Positions 25,032-32,776 of a stretch of 37,095 nt of DNA are shown here, piece after piece; the stretch's first letter is position 1, and each line of letters starts with the position of its first letter. This stretch comes from Streptomyces silaceus (lineage in GTDB: Bacteria; Actinomycetota; Actinomycetes; Streptomycetales; Streptomycetaceae). A model generated the notes under the pieces. That model did no database searches. It saw only the letters and a list, made by a program, of their open reading frames with translations, and was not told the origin of the DNA. The position numbers were made by a program, and so were the translations under genes. Where the stretch lies: the NCBI RefSeq assembly GCF_001419745.1, contig NZ_LIRJ01000116.1:1-37095 (forward strand), read 5' to 3'.

Positions 25032-27080
25032 GTGGGCGTGGAGTTCGGCCTGCTGGGACCGGTGGCCGCCTGGGACACCGACGGCACTCCCCTGCCGCTC
25101 GGCGCGCCCCGCCACCGGGAAGTGCTCGGCCGGCTGCTGATCGCCAAGGGCCGGGTCGTCCCCGTCGGCCGCCTCGTCGCCGACCTGTGGGAGGACGAAC
25201 CCCCGGCCGGCGCGGTCGGCGCGGTCCGCACCTTCGTCGCGGCGCTGCGCCGCGCCCTGGAACCGGGACGCCCTCCCCGACAGCCGTCCCGGCTGCTGGT
25301 CACCGACGGTCCCGGCTACGCCCTGCACGCCGGACGTGACGCGGTCGACGCCTGGCGGTTCGAGGACGGCGCGGCACGGGCCGCCGAGGCGCCGCCCCAC
25401 GCGGCGGTCGCGTTGTGGGGCGAAGCGCTCTCCGGCTGGCGAGGTCCGGTCCTCGCCGATTTCCCCGACGCCGCGTGGGCTGCCGCCGAACAGGCGCGGC
25501 TGGAATCCCTGCGTCTCGACGCGATCGAGCGGCGCGCCGACGCGCTGCTGGCCACCGGCGCCGCGCGCGACGCCGTGGCCGACCTGCGCGCCCACGTCGC
25601 CGCCCACCCCGGCCGGGAGGACGGCTGGGTGCTGCTGGCGACCGCCCTGGACCGGTCCGGGCGGCGCGGCGAAGCCCTGGAGACCTTGCGGCAGGCCCGC
25701 CAGGCCCTCACCGGCGCACCCGGAACCGACGCCCGCCCGGCGCTGGCCCGCGCCGAAGCCCGCGTCCTCGCCGACACCGCCGGCTCCGCGACCGAGCCAA
25801 CCGGGGCGGCGGGAGGCGTCTGGGACCGCACGGCCGCCGCGTGGGAGCGCTCCGTGCCCGCCCGTTCCCGGGCCCGGCTGTACGCGACCGCCGGCCTGCT
25901 CCGCGACCTCGCGGTGACCGGTGCCGACGGCCTGGGGGAAGCACGCGAGCACCGCCGGGACCTGGTCGCGGCGGCGGAGACGACCGGGGACACCGAGCTG
26001 GCGGCACGGATCATCGGCTCGTACGACGTCCCGGCCGTGTGGACCCGCGCCGACGACCCTGAGGACGCCGGGGAACTCACCCGGGCCGCGGCCCGCGCCG
26101 CTGCCCGGCTCGGCCCGGACGGACCGGCCGCGCTCCGCGCCCGGCTCCTGTCGGTCGTCGCGGTCGAGTCACGCGGCGACGCCGCCGCCGACGCACCGCT
26201 CCCCCGGGCGGCCGACGCCCCCGCGGCGGAGCCGTGGCGGCTGCGCGCCGAACGCGCCGCCGAGGAAGCCGTCCGCATCGCCCGCCGGCTCCACGACCCC
26301 GCGCTGCTCGCGTTCGCCCTCAACGGCGCCTTCATGCAGTCCTTCGCCGCCTGCGGATCGGCCGCCCACCGGGACTCCCTCGGCGCCGAGCTGACCCAGT
26401 TGGCCGTCGACCACCAGCTGTCCGGACACGAGGTCCTGGGACGCCTGGTCCGCCTCCAGGCCCTCGCCGGACTCGGCGACCTCGACGCGGCGGACGCCCA
26501 GGCCGAGGAGGTCGACCGGCTCGCACACCGCAACGAACGCCCGCTCGCCGGTGTGTTCACCGCCTGGTACCGGGCACTGCGCACCTGCGAGACCGACGGT
26601 TGGGGGGCGGCCCACCCGCGCTACGCACAAGTCCTCGCGGAGACCGCCGACTGCGGCATGCCCGGCCTCACCCAGGGAGCCGCCTTCCTCGTCGCGCTGG
26701 TCCCGGTCATGCGGGGCGACGGCCTGCCCGACCCCGACGACGTCGCCGACCTCGACCCCGGCCCCTACCGTCCCTGGCTCGATCCCCTGCTGCTGGCCGC
26801 CTCCGGCGCCACCGAACAGGCTCGCCGGGCACTCACGGAGGTGCCCCGGCCGCCGCACGACCTCCTCCAAGAGGCACTGTGGTGCGTTCTCGCCCGGGCG
26901 GCGGCGTCCGTAGGACACCTTCCCGTGCTGCGTCGCGCTCGCGACGAACTCGCCGCCGCCCAAGCCGAGTCCGCCGGCGCCGGCAGCGGCCTGATCACTT
27001 TCGGGCCGGTCACCCACCACCTGCGGGCCGCCGACGCCGCGCTCGGCGTGCGCAGCCCGTCCTCCGCGGAGTCGCCGTGA
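25032..27080 (+). CDS. BTAD/SARP-like transcriptional regulator without NB-ARC domain
   Basis: 682 residues. GTG start chosen because AAGGGA sits about 7 bases upstream; a second GTG two codons later is possible. Residues 4-95 are an OmpR/SARP winged helix (EFGLLGPVAAW... GAPRHREVLGRLLI... GRLVADLWEDEPP), and about 98-240 the BTAD helical repeats (VDAWRFEDGAARA, ALWGEALSGWRG, REDGWVLLATALDRSGRRGEAL). The rest is a long TPR-like helical array with no P-loop, unlike the larger AfsR-type gene at 9967. It is divergent from the dehalogenase-like hydrolase, the probable target. It ends 24 bases before a convergent SDR pseudogene. Confidence 0.85.
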   Translation: MGVEFGLLGPVAAWDTDGTPLPLGAPRHREVLGRLLIAKGRVVPVGRLVADLWEDEPPAGAVGAVRTFVAALRRALEPGRPPRQPSRLLVTDGPGYALHAGRDAVDAWRFEDGAARAAEAPPHAAVALWGEALSGWRGPVLADFPDAAWAAAEQARLESLRLDAIERRADALLATGAARDAVADLRAHVAAHPGREDGWVLLATALDRSGRRGEALETLRQARQALTGAPGTDARPALARAEARVLADTAGSATEPTGAAGGVWDRTAAAWERSVPARSRARLYATAGLLRDLAVTGADGLGEAREHRRDLVAAAETTGDTELAARIIGSYDVPAVWTRADDPEDAGELTRAAARAAARLGPDGPAALRARLLSVVAVESRGDAAADAPLPRAADAPAAEPWRLRAERAAEEAVRIARRLHDPALLAFALNGAFMQSFAACGSAAHRDSLGAELTQLAVDHQLSGHEVLGRLVRLQALAGLGDLDAADAQAEEVDRLAHRNERPLAGVFTAWYRALRTCETDGWGAAHPRYAQVLAETADCGMPGLTQGAAFLVALVPVMRGDGLPDPDDVADLDPGPYRPWLDPLLLAASGATEQARRALTEVPRPPHDLLQEALWCVLARAAASVGHLPVLRRARDELAAAQAESAGAGSGLITFGPVTHHLRAADAALGVRSPSSAESP

Positions 27081-27104
27081 GTGCGGGAGTCGGTCCTGGC
27101 GCGG

Positions 27105-27945
27105 TTACATGGACGGGGTGCGCAGTAGTTCTTGGGTGACACGGTGCAGGCGTAAAGCGGTGCCCTGGTTGAACGACTTTCCTTTGAGGGGGAGTTGGCG
27201 CGTGTTGCGGTAGATGGCGAACCGTTCACCCTGCGGTTCTTCCAGGAGCCGAGCCATCGGGGTGACGGCCTTCGCGACGGAAGCGGCAAACACGGCGAAG
27301 GATGCCTTGGTGAGGGTGCGCAGTGGTTGCGGCAGGTGGTTCGGCATGCCAGTCGCCACGACGCCGGGGTTGTAGCCGATGTAGCGGATCCGGGTGTCGG
27401 CGTGCACGGCGGCGAAGGCGACGCCGAGAAGATCGTTGGCGCGGAAAGACTGCAAGGTGGCCTTGGTTCCGCCGTAGCGCCGTGCAAGTTGCAGGTTTTC
27501 CCAGTGGATACGACCCAGGGGAATGCCCGGAGTTCCGACGTTCATGACGACGGGGCGCTGCCACCTCCATCACGTCGCGCAGACCGTGGCTCAGGACGAA
27601 TCGGCTCAGGTACGCGAGGGCGAAGCTGTGTTCAAACCCTTCATCGGTCACCGCGCGCGGGCCGAAGAGGCGGTAGCGCTGAGCGCAGAGGACGAGCTTG
27701 TCCACCGAGGGACAGGTGCTCTCGATTCTCGTGATGAGTTGCCTGGTCGCTGCGACCGAAGTCAGGTCGGCCTGCAGGAAGGCGGCACGGTCGACGGCCG
27801 AGATGGCCGCCGCTTCCGCCAGAAGGGCCTCACCCTTGGCGGGAGTGCTGCCGACGGCAAGCACGCACGCTCCTTGTCGCAGGTAGTGAAGGGCGAGCCC
27901 TTTGCCGAGCCCGCCGGTACCCCCGGTGATGACCACGGTCCGCAT
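27105..27945 (-). pseudogene. SDR oxidoreductase broken by a frameshift
   Basis: The 5' part, from ATG 27945 (ribosome site GGGGGAGGGG), reads TVVITGGTGGLGKGLALHY (cofactor loop) and continues to LRDVMEVA near 27565. There the frame must shift by one inserted base to continue as RPVVMNVGTPGIPLG and on through YGGTK (the Y-x-x-x-K catalytic pair), GYNPGVVATG and the natural stop at 27105. Read through, the protein is about 280 residues, the expected size for a retinol-dehydrogenase-like SDR. Unless the base is a sequencing error, no functional enzyme is made. It neighbours a TetR remnant in the divergent orientation. Confidence 0.8.
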
Positions 27946-27997
27946 CCCTGGATCCCCTCCCCCGTGGGTTCGGGCGAAGGATGGGCAGCCCGACACC

Positions 27998-28422
27998 ATA
28001 GAATCGCTATTCGGCCAAGAGCATGACGAGATTGCGGCGATGGCCCAGGAGGCCCGGGGGGGGAGGAGGACGACGCCTTGGCCGGCTTCCTCGAGAGAGC
28101 CCTGGCGAGGGCGGCAACGAACCGTGGACTGCGCGAACTGATGCGCCAGGGCACCGTCGAGGCCGACGGCCTCGCCCGCGCGCGGCGCGACATCACAGTC
28201 CACTGCACGCATCTTGTCGAGAGGGCCCGCCTCGAAGGCACGCTGCGCGACGGCATCACCGAGGCCGACATCGCACCGATCGCCGCGATGATCGACGCCG
28301 TCTTGTCACTGCGCGGAGAACATCCCTCTGAAATGTGGCGACGCCATCTCGCGATTGTTCTCGATGGGCTCCGCGTCCAACCGGACCAGAGGCCCTTGCC
28401 CACTCCTGGACACGCGACCTGA
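27998..28422 (+). pseudogene. TetR-family regulator remnant (DNA-binding domain lost, frameshifted)
   Basis: From about 27998 one frame gives LFGQEHDEIAAMAQEARG. At the run of eight G (28056-28063) the frame shifts, and the second frame continues EEDDALAGFLERALARAATN and onward to the TGA at 28420-28422. Together this is the C-terminal half of a TetR regulator (TetR_C_33/AcrR-like). Nothing resembling the N-terminal helix-turn-helix precedes it: the sequence upstream is the SDR promoter region, only about 50 bases long. A deletion has removed the HTH, and G-tract slippage broke the rest. Confidence 0.72.
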
Positions 28423-28441
28423 CCTCGACCAGCCCAGTGAG

Positions 28442-28654
28442 CTGCTGTGTGACGTCGCGGCGGCGCCCGAGGCCGAGCGCGACTACGTACGCATGGTCTT
28501 CACCGACCCGGTGATGCACGAGATCTACGTGGATGGGGAGGACGTGGCCCGCACATGCGTCGAGGTCCTACAGATGGAAGCCGGAACGAATCCGACCGAT
28601 CCGGCCCTCACAGCTCTCGTGGGTGAACTGGCCGTTGCCGATCAGCAGTTCCGG
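28442..28654 (+). pseudogene. remnant of an XRE regulator's MmyB-like ligand-binding domain
   Basis: The frame starting near 28442 encodes ERDYVRMVFTDPVMHEIYVD, GEDVARTCVEVLQMEAG, PTDPALTALVGELAVADQQF. This is the conserved core of the MmyB-like ligand-binding domain found at the C terminus of actinomycete XRE/HTH_31 regulators (normally DWEDVAR..., here DGEDVAR with Trp to Gly). The HTH half is absent, and the following residues leave the family before its usual WARHDV motif. No ribosome site or start supports expression. Confidence 0.7.
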
Positions 28655-28694
28655 GTCGACGCCCCAGGGACGCTTGTCTGGCCATACTGTCAGC

Positions 28695-29339
28695 ATGGGG
28701 ATGAATCGGCCGGATGCAGAGCATGCCTCAGTAAACGCTGCTGCCGACGAGCGCCAACGCGCGGCCGACGAGCGGGAGAAAGCCGCCGACGAGCGCGAAC
28801 GCGAAGCCGACAAGCGGGAGAAAGCCGCCGACGAACGGGAATGCGCGGCTGACGAGCGGGAGAAGGTTGCCGACGAGCGGGAAGGTCGGCTGGACAGGCG
28901 CTCTCGCGCGACGGGGGTGGGGGCTCCTGACCATCGGCAACGCTCGCATGAGGCGATCGAACGGGCTCGGCGGCTGTTGGCCGCCAGCCAGGACCGGCTG
29001 GATCGGAGCGAGGCGGCGCTGCGCCGTGCGGATGCCCATGACAACAGGGAGCAGCACACCATCGACCGAGAGGCTGCCGACGCCCAGGCGCGGCAGGCCG
29101 GCCAAGGGCCGCTGACTCGGGAGGTTCTGGAGGAAAGGGTGCGCCGCCTGGAGGAACGCTTTGCTTCCATGGCGTCGGCGCTGGGTGCCGCCCGAGAGGC
29201 ATTGGCCGATGAGTACGAGCGGCTCGCCCGGGAGGAGCCCCAGCGAGCCGCCGAGTACGAGCGACGCGCCGAGCGGGCTCGGTGGGCAGCGGCCGATCCT
29301 CACGTGGCCGAGCCGCTCGGCGACGCGGACAACGCTTGA
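28695..29339 (+). CDS. charged heptad-repeat coiled-coil protein
   Basis: 214 residues. Residues 16-64 are seven tandem copies of a seven-residue unit with consensus AADEREK, a highly charged i/i+4 salt-bridged helix. Two further helical segments follow (about 75-135, SHEAIERARRLLAASQDRLDRSEAALRRAD; and about 140-205, EERVRRLEERFASMASALGAAREALADEYERLA), so the whole protein is probably one long coiled coil. Similar ADERE-repeat proteins occur in actinomycetes, often near ANTAR/GAF regulators, but their role is not established to my knowledge. There is no signal peptide. ATG 28695 has no ribosome site; ATG 28701 is an alternative. Possibly leaderless. Confidence 0.68.
   Translation: MGMNRPDAEHASVNAAADERQRAADEREKAADEREREADKREKAADERECAADEREKVADEREGRLDRRSRATGVGAPDHRQRSHEAIERARRLLAASQDRLDRSEAALRRADAHDNREQHTIDREAADAQARQAGQGPLTREVLEERVRRLEERFASMASALGAAREALADEYERLAREEPQRAAEYERRAERARWAAADPHVAEPLGDADNA
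28740..28886 (+). repeat. seven tandem 21-bp repeats encoding AADEREK heptads
   Basis: In-frame 21-base units around GCCGACGAGCGGGAG, seven copies in a row, encode the heptad array. Several units are nearly identical at DNA level, so recent expansion by slippage or recombination is likely. Confidence 0.85.
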
Positions 29340-29516
29340 CCAGCCTGGCCCACCGGTCAGCGGCGCCGCCGCAGCGGCCCGGCCTCCAGGGCCGAGCCGC
29401 CCACCGCGAACTGGCAGCGCGTCACCGCGTGTGCCCGCTTCACCGACTTGAACCGTTCCGTCCGAGCACGAACAGGGCTCCTCGTCGGCCTGAAGGCCCT
29501 GGTCCGGCAGCAGGGG

Positions 29517-30047
29517 TCAGCGCCAGCGGTTGTTACTCGTGTGGTCGCCGGCGAGCCAGCGGGCGAGGTCGGCGTGAGCCGTGGCGCGCTGCTCGGCGTC
29601 GATCTTCTCCATGTCGGGGTGGTCGACAGCGAATTCCAGTATCAGCCCGTTGGGGTCCGTGACGTACAGCGAGACGCAGTACCCGTGGTCGATCACGTGG
29701 GCGTTCGATTCCTCATGGCCGGCCGCGATGACGCGCTCGCGCATGACTTCCTGGGCCTCCGCCTCGATCTTGAAGGCGACGTGACGCACGGGAGTGGAAT
29801 GGATGTCCGTCTTGAACTCCTCCTGGTCCTTGGGGTCGGCGAACTGGAAGAAGGCGAGCGCGCTGCCGTCGGCTAAGCCGTAGAGCGTGTGGCTGTAGAC
29901 GCGCTCGGCCCCGGTCAGCACTTCGCGCTCGGTCCACGTGGCCACCAGGGGCAGGCCGATCACGTCCTCGTAGAAGCGCCGGGTGGCTTCCTGGTCGTCG
30001 GTGATCCAGGCGTGGTGGTGGAGGCGGAGCGGCAGGGTCTGGCTCAT
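29517..30047 (-). CDS. VOC-superfamily (glyoxalase/extradiol dioxygenase-like) protein
   Basis: 176 residues with two beta-alpha-beta-beta-beta modules: LRLHHHAWITDDQEATRRFYEDVIGLP opens the first and VRHVAFKIE the second. Likely metal ligands H11 or H12, H89 and E138 (NGLILEF) match the 2-His-1-carboxylate set of catechol-2,3-dioxygenase-like VOC enzymes. The C-terminal tail (DHPDMEKID... RWLAGDHT) is typical of the biphenyl-diol dioxygenase-like subgroup. It may cleave or isomerise a small aromatic or act in resistance; substrate unknown. ATG with CGGAGAT about 9 bases upstream. The upstream 400-base gap carries palindromic sequence that may regulate it. Confidence 0.87.
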   Translation of the reverse strand: MSQTLPLRLHHHAWITDDQEATRRFYEDVIGLPLVATWTEREVLTGAERVYSHTLYGLADGSALAFFQFADPKDQEEFKTDIHSTPVRHVAFKIEAEAQEVMRERVIAAGHEESNAHVIDHGYCVSLYVTDPNGLILEFAVDHPDMEKIDAEQRATAHADLARWLAGDHTSNNRWR

Positions 30048-30132
30048 CGCGGGTCATCTCCGTTGCTCAGATGGGGTGTTGGGCCGGAAGCCGGGATGGT
30101 CGCCGACGCCGTGACCAGCATGCCGCCCGTTG

Positions 30133-30145
30133 AAGTTGAACGTTA
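30133..30145. promoter_or_regulatory. AT-rich imperfect palindrome upstream of VOC gene
   Basis: TTGAACGTTAAA is centred on AACGTT with one mismatched flank, inside an unusually AT-rich 30-base stretch about 90 bases upstream of the VOC start. A promoter or a MarR/LysR-type operator is plausible; no regulator gene is adjacent. Confidence 0.3.
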
Positions 30146-30172
30146 AATCATTTTGAGTCATTGTTCGCCCGT

Positions 30173-30186
30173 TGGGAGCGCTTCCC
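30173..30186. promoter_or_regulatory. LacI-family-like operator
   Basis: TGGGAGCGCTTCCC matches the Streptomyces LacI-type consensus (TGGGAGCGCTCCCA, as in CebR sites) at 11 of the 12 inner positions. It lies between the VOC gene and the peptidoglycan-binding gene. No LacI gene is in the window, so any regulator would act in trans. Confidence 0.4.
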
Positions 30187-30236
30187 GCCCGGCGACCGCC
30201 CACGACCGCCCACGACCGGCCACGACGGGGCGAAGA

Positions 30237-30305
30237 GCCGGGGCGCAGGCAGGACACAGGCAGGGCTCAAGCAGGACTCAGACAGGGCGAAGCCGGGGCG
30301 CAGGC
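30237..30305 (+). repeat. 11-bp-period repeat cluster flanked by a 14-bp direct repeat
   Basis: CAGG(A/G)C begins at 30250, 30261, 30272 and 30283, an exact 11-base period, four copies on one helix face. The cluster is bracketed by a 14-base direct repeat GCCGGGGCGCAGGC at 30237-30250 and 30292-30305. It lies about 140 bases upstream of the secreted peptidoglycan-binding gene. The region 30187-30232 also holds three tandem CCACGACCG-like units. Otherwise 30048-30445 has no gene. Confidence 0.55.
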
Positions 30306-30445
30306 GTACGCAATTTCGCCTACGACGAGGGTTTACTGGCCCTACCCACCTCGTTGGATGACATGTCCCGGCGTGTCCCACATGCTGACTCCGGCTCACG
30401 TTGGGCCGTTCCACCCACCACACCGCCATCCATACGGGGGTACGC

Positions 30446-30880
30446 ATGTCCATCACCGCAGGCGTCCGACGCCTCGCCGCCGCCGGAGTCGGCTCGGCAC
30501 TCCTCGCGTCAGGGGTTCTGACCATGACCGCCGGCCAGGCCCACGCCGCCGCGCCGATCTGCACCAAGACCGTCACGAAGTGGAGCGGGAGCTTCTCCGG
30601 CCCGGCGGCCGCGGCGGCCAACGGTTCCCTGGACTGCCAGTTGGGCCCGGGCAACAGCAGCCCCGCGGTCAAGGCCCTCCAGAACTCCCTGCGGCGCTGC
30701 AACTCGGCGAGCCTCGACGCGGTCGACGGCATCTACGGCCCTCAGACCAAGGCAGCCGTCGCCAAGCTGCAGCGATCCAAGGGCGTCTCACCCGCCGACG
30801 GGCTGTACGGCCCGAAGACCCGGAAGGTCTTCGACTGGCTGGTCACAGGACCCCAGGGTGCCGCCTGCGCCACCTTCTGA
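30446..30880 (+). CDS. secreted peptidoglycan-binding-domain protein
   Basis: 144 residues. Signal peptide 1-35 (VRRLAAAGVGSALLASGVLTM, cleavage after AHA). The mature part holds one PG_binding_1 domain (about 68-132): SPAVKALQNSLRRC, then DGIYGPQTKAAVAKLQRSKGV, then DGLYGPKTRKVF, with the typical D-G-x-Y-G-P-x-T loop twice. There is no catalytic domain, so it probably anchors to the cell wall or modulates wall enzymes. Four cysteines in the mature part (C39, C64, C85, C141) may form disulfides. ATG with GGGGG 5-6 bases upstream. An 11-bp repeat cluster lies about 140 bases upstream; the neighbour is a convergent TetR gene. Confidence 0.88.
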   Translation: MSITAGVRRLAAAGVGSALLASGVLTMTAGQAHAAAPICTKTVTKWSGSFSGPAAAAANGSLDCQLGPGNSSPAVKALQNSLRRCNSASLDAVDGIYGPQTKAAVAKLQRSKGVSPADGLYGPKTRKVFDWLVTGPQGAACATF

Positions 30881-30914
30881 CGCTCGCCGCTCGACTGCGC
30901 CACCCCTCCTGCAC

Positions 30915-31664
30915 CTACGTCACTTCGCCATCGGTCCCGTAACCCCGAAGCATTGCGCTCAGGATGCCGGTCAGCCGGGGCGCGACATCGACGACGGCGT
31001 GGGCCAGGTCGGGATCCGACTCGTAGAGGCGGCGCAGTTCGGTTCCCGGGGCGGCCATCTGCCACAGAGCGCCGGCCATCGAGGTGGCCGTGGCGACGAC
31101 GTCGCCGGCCTGCGCCGGCGTCAGCCCGGCCACCTCGCACAGCACCTCACCCACGGCCTGGACCTCGGCGATGGCCGTCACCTTGAAGGAGCGGACGCTC
31201 TCCAGCGAGACGTTGCGCTCCAGGTTCATCGGCGTATGGGCGAGCAGGTCGCAGAAGACGGGGCGCGCCACGAGCGACTCGGCCAGCACGGCGGCGACCG
31301 CCCGCACGGCACACGGGCCGGACCCCTCCTCGACGCCGTCCGTGGCGGGCCCGATGGCGGCGAGTTCCGCACGTACCGCATGCGACCACTCCACCCACCC
31401 GGCCGCGGCCAGACGGAGGTAGATCTCCTCCCGCGTCTCGAAGTAGCGGAGCATCGCCGACTTGTGCATGCCGACCTCGGCCGCGATGTCGGTCAAGGTC
31501 ACCGACCGGATGCCGCGCTCCGTCGCCAGCCGCGTCGCCGCGTCGAGGATGGCGGCCTCACGGGCGCGCTTGGCCTCGGGGCTCCGGGCACGTACGGGCC
31601 GACCGTGGCCCGACCGACCACCAACCGGTTGACCACTTCGACTGGACTGACTGCGGCTCGCCAT
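30915..31664 (-). CDS. TetR-family transcriptional regulator
   Basis: 249 residues, long for the family because of a basic, disordered N-terminal extension of about 32 residues (MASRSQSSRSG... RPVRARSPEAKR). The HTH is at about 37-84: AAILDAATRLATERGIRSVT, LTDIAAEVGMHKSAMLRYFETREEIYL. The C-terminal part (about 90-245) is the ligand-binding helical domain; the ligand is unknown. Divergent from an intact SDR gene with only 58 bases between the starts, and this gap holds two tandem operators (31675-31718). It should therefore repress both its own gene and the SDR gene until an SDR substrate-like ligand binds. Confidence 0.9.
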   Translation of the reverse strand: MASRSQSSRSGQPVGGRSGHGRPVRARSPEAKRAREAAILDAATRLATERGIRSVTLTDIAAEVGMHKSAMLRYFETREEIYLRLAAAGWVEWSHAVRAELAAIGPATDGVEEGSGPCAVRAVAAVLAESLVARPVFCDLLAHTPMNLERNVSLESVRSFKVTAIAEVQAVGEVLCEVAGLTPAQAGDVVATATSMAGALWQMAAPGTELRRLYESDPDLAHAVVDVAPRLTGILSAMLRGYGTDGEVT

Positions 31665-31674
31665 ACCCGCACTC

Positions 31675-31695
31675 TAACGCAACGCGGTTGCACTA
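31675..31695. promoter_or_regulatory. TetR operator site 1
   Basis: Arms TAACGCAAC and GTTGCACTA around GCG; 7 of 9 positions pair, with GCAAC/GTTGC perfect. Same arm sequence and 3-base centre as site 2; the centres are 22 bases, two helical turns, apart. Confidence 0.8.
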
Positions 31696-31718
31696 TTAAC
31701 GCAACCGTGTTTTGCTAA
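31696..31718. promoter_or_regulatory. TetR operator site 2
   Basis: Arms TTAACGCAAC and GTTTTGCTAA around CGT; 7 of 10 positions pair. It shares AACGCAAC with site 1 and ends 4 bases before the SDR ATG, so it overlaps that gene's initiation region. Confidence 0.78.
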
Positions 31719-31722
31719 CGGC

Positions 31723-32592
31723 ATGGCAACCCAGACTCAGACGTGGTTCATCACCGGTTCCTCCCGCGGCCTCGGCCGCTCCCTCGCGATCGCCGCCCTG
31801 GAAACGGGTGACCGGGTCGTCGCCACGGCGCGCAAGCCGGAACAGCTGGACGACCTGGTCGAGCGGTTCGGCGACAACGTCCTGCCGGTCGCACTCGACG
31901 TGACCGACGCCGCCGCGGCCACCGCCGCGCTCGACGCCGCCCGCGACCGCTTCGGCCGCATCGACGTGATCGTCAACAACGCCGGATACGCGAACGTCGC
32001 CCCCGTCGAGACGGCCCCGGAGGACGACTTCCGCCGCCAGTTCGAGACGAATTTCTGGGGCGTGTACAACGTCTCCAAGGCGGCACTCCCCCTGCTCAAG
32101 GCACAGGGCGGCGGCATCGTCGTCCAGTTCTCCTCCATCGGCGGCCGGGTCGGCGGCAGTGCGGGCCTCGGCTCCTACCAGGCCGCCAAGTTCGCGATCG
32201 ACGGCCTCACCCGCGTACTGGCCACCGAGACCGCGCCGTTCGGCATCCGCTACCTGGTCGTCGAGCCCAGCGGCTTCGCCACCGACTGGGCCGGTTCCTC
32301 CATGGACGTCCAGCACGTCCCGCAGGAGTACGAGGAGACCGTCGGCGCCTTCAACGACCGCTCACGCGGCAGCCGTAGCGCCGGCGACCCGGACCGCGCC
32401 GCCGAGATCCTCGTACGCGTGGTCAAGCGCGACCACCTGCCCACCCACCTGCCCCTCGGCACGAACGCGGCCAACATGGCGCTCGCCTACTCGCGGCGCC
32501 AGATCGCCGAGGCCGAGACCTGGCAGGCCGTCTCCCTCTCCGCCGACTTCGACGCGCCGTACCCCGTCGAGCTCCCGGCGGACTGCGCGTGA
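31723..32592 (+). CDS. short-chain dehydrogenase/reductase (intact)
   Basis: 289 residues with the complete classical SDR set: TGSSRGLG cofactor loop (11-18), D59-V60, NNAG (85-88), catalytic S138, Y152 and K156 (SYQAAK), and the following P-S-G-F-x-T. The arginine and lysine pattern after the second strand (ARKPEQL) favours NADP(H). Such enzymes oxidise or reduce a hydroxyl/carbonyl. The substrate is unknown but is probably related to the ligand of the divergent TetR regulator. There is no ribosome site between operator and ATG, so a leaderless or very short leader transcript is likely. Length and motifs show no damage, unlike the two other SDR genes in the window. Confidence 0.92.
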   Translation: MATQTQTWFITGSSRGLGRSLAIAALETGDRVVATARKPEQLDDLVERFGDNVLPVALDVTDAAAATAALDAARDRFGRIDVIVNNAGYANVAPVETAPEDDFRRQFETNFWGVYNVSKAALPLLKAQGGGIVVQFSSIGGRVGGSAGLGSYQAAKFAIDGLTRVLATETAPFGIRYLVVEPSGFATDWAGSSMDVQHVPQEYEETVGAFNDRSRGSRSAGDPDRAAEILVRVVKRDHLPTHLPLGTNAANMALAYSRRQIAEAETWQAVSLSADFDAPYPVELPADCA

Positions 32593-32604
32593 GAACCGGG
32601 ACGT

Positions 32605-32682
32605 GAACCCTGCCGCGGTGAGGGCGAGTTCACCGGCAAGGACGTGGGCCCCGGTCAGGGCGAGGCTGGTGCCCATGCCGCT
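32605..32682 (-). pseudogene. remnant of an FAD-dependent monooxygenase
   Basis: On the minus strand about 26 codons read HSGMGTSLALTGAHVLAGEL and beyond, which is the highly conserved segment following the GD motif in FAD-dependent monooxygenases (G-M-G-T-S-L-A-L-x-G-A-x-V-L-A-G-E-L). Neither the preceding GDAA motif nor the rest of the enzyme is present. It is a small fossil in the 184-base gap between the SDR and the next hydrolase. Confidence 0.6.
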
Positions 32683-32776
32683 GTGAACCCGTCTTCGAAC
32701 CGGTGAGAGGCCTACTGCTCTGCCAGCAGCAGAACAGCGGCCGGACCGGGCTCGACGATCACTACAGTCCAGTCTC

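Noticed and set aside
29340..29516. Possible tRNA or gene fragment between the coiled-coil and VOC genes
   Set aside because: No cloverleaf could be drawn. A short frame (WQRVTACARF... LVGLKALV) looks weakly protein-like but could not be assigned, and no start or ribosome site is present.
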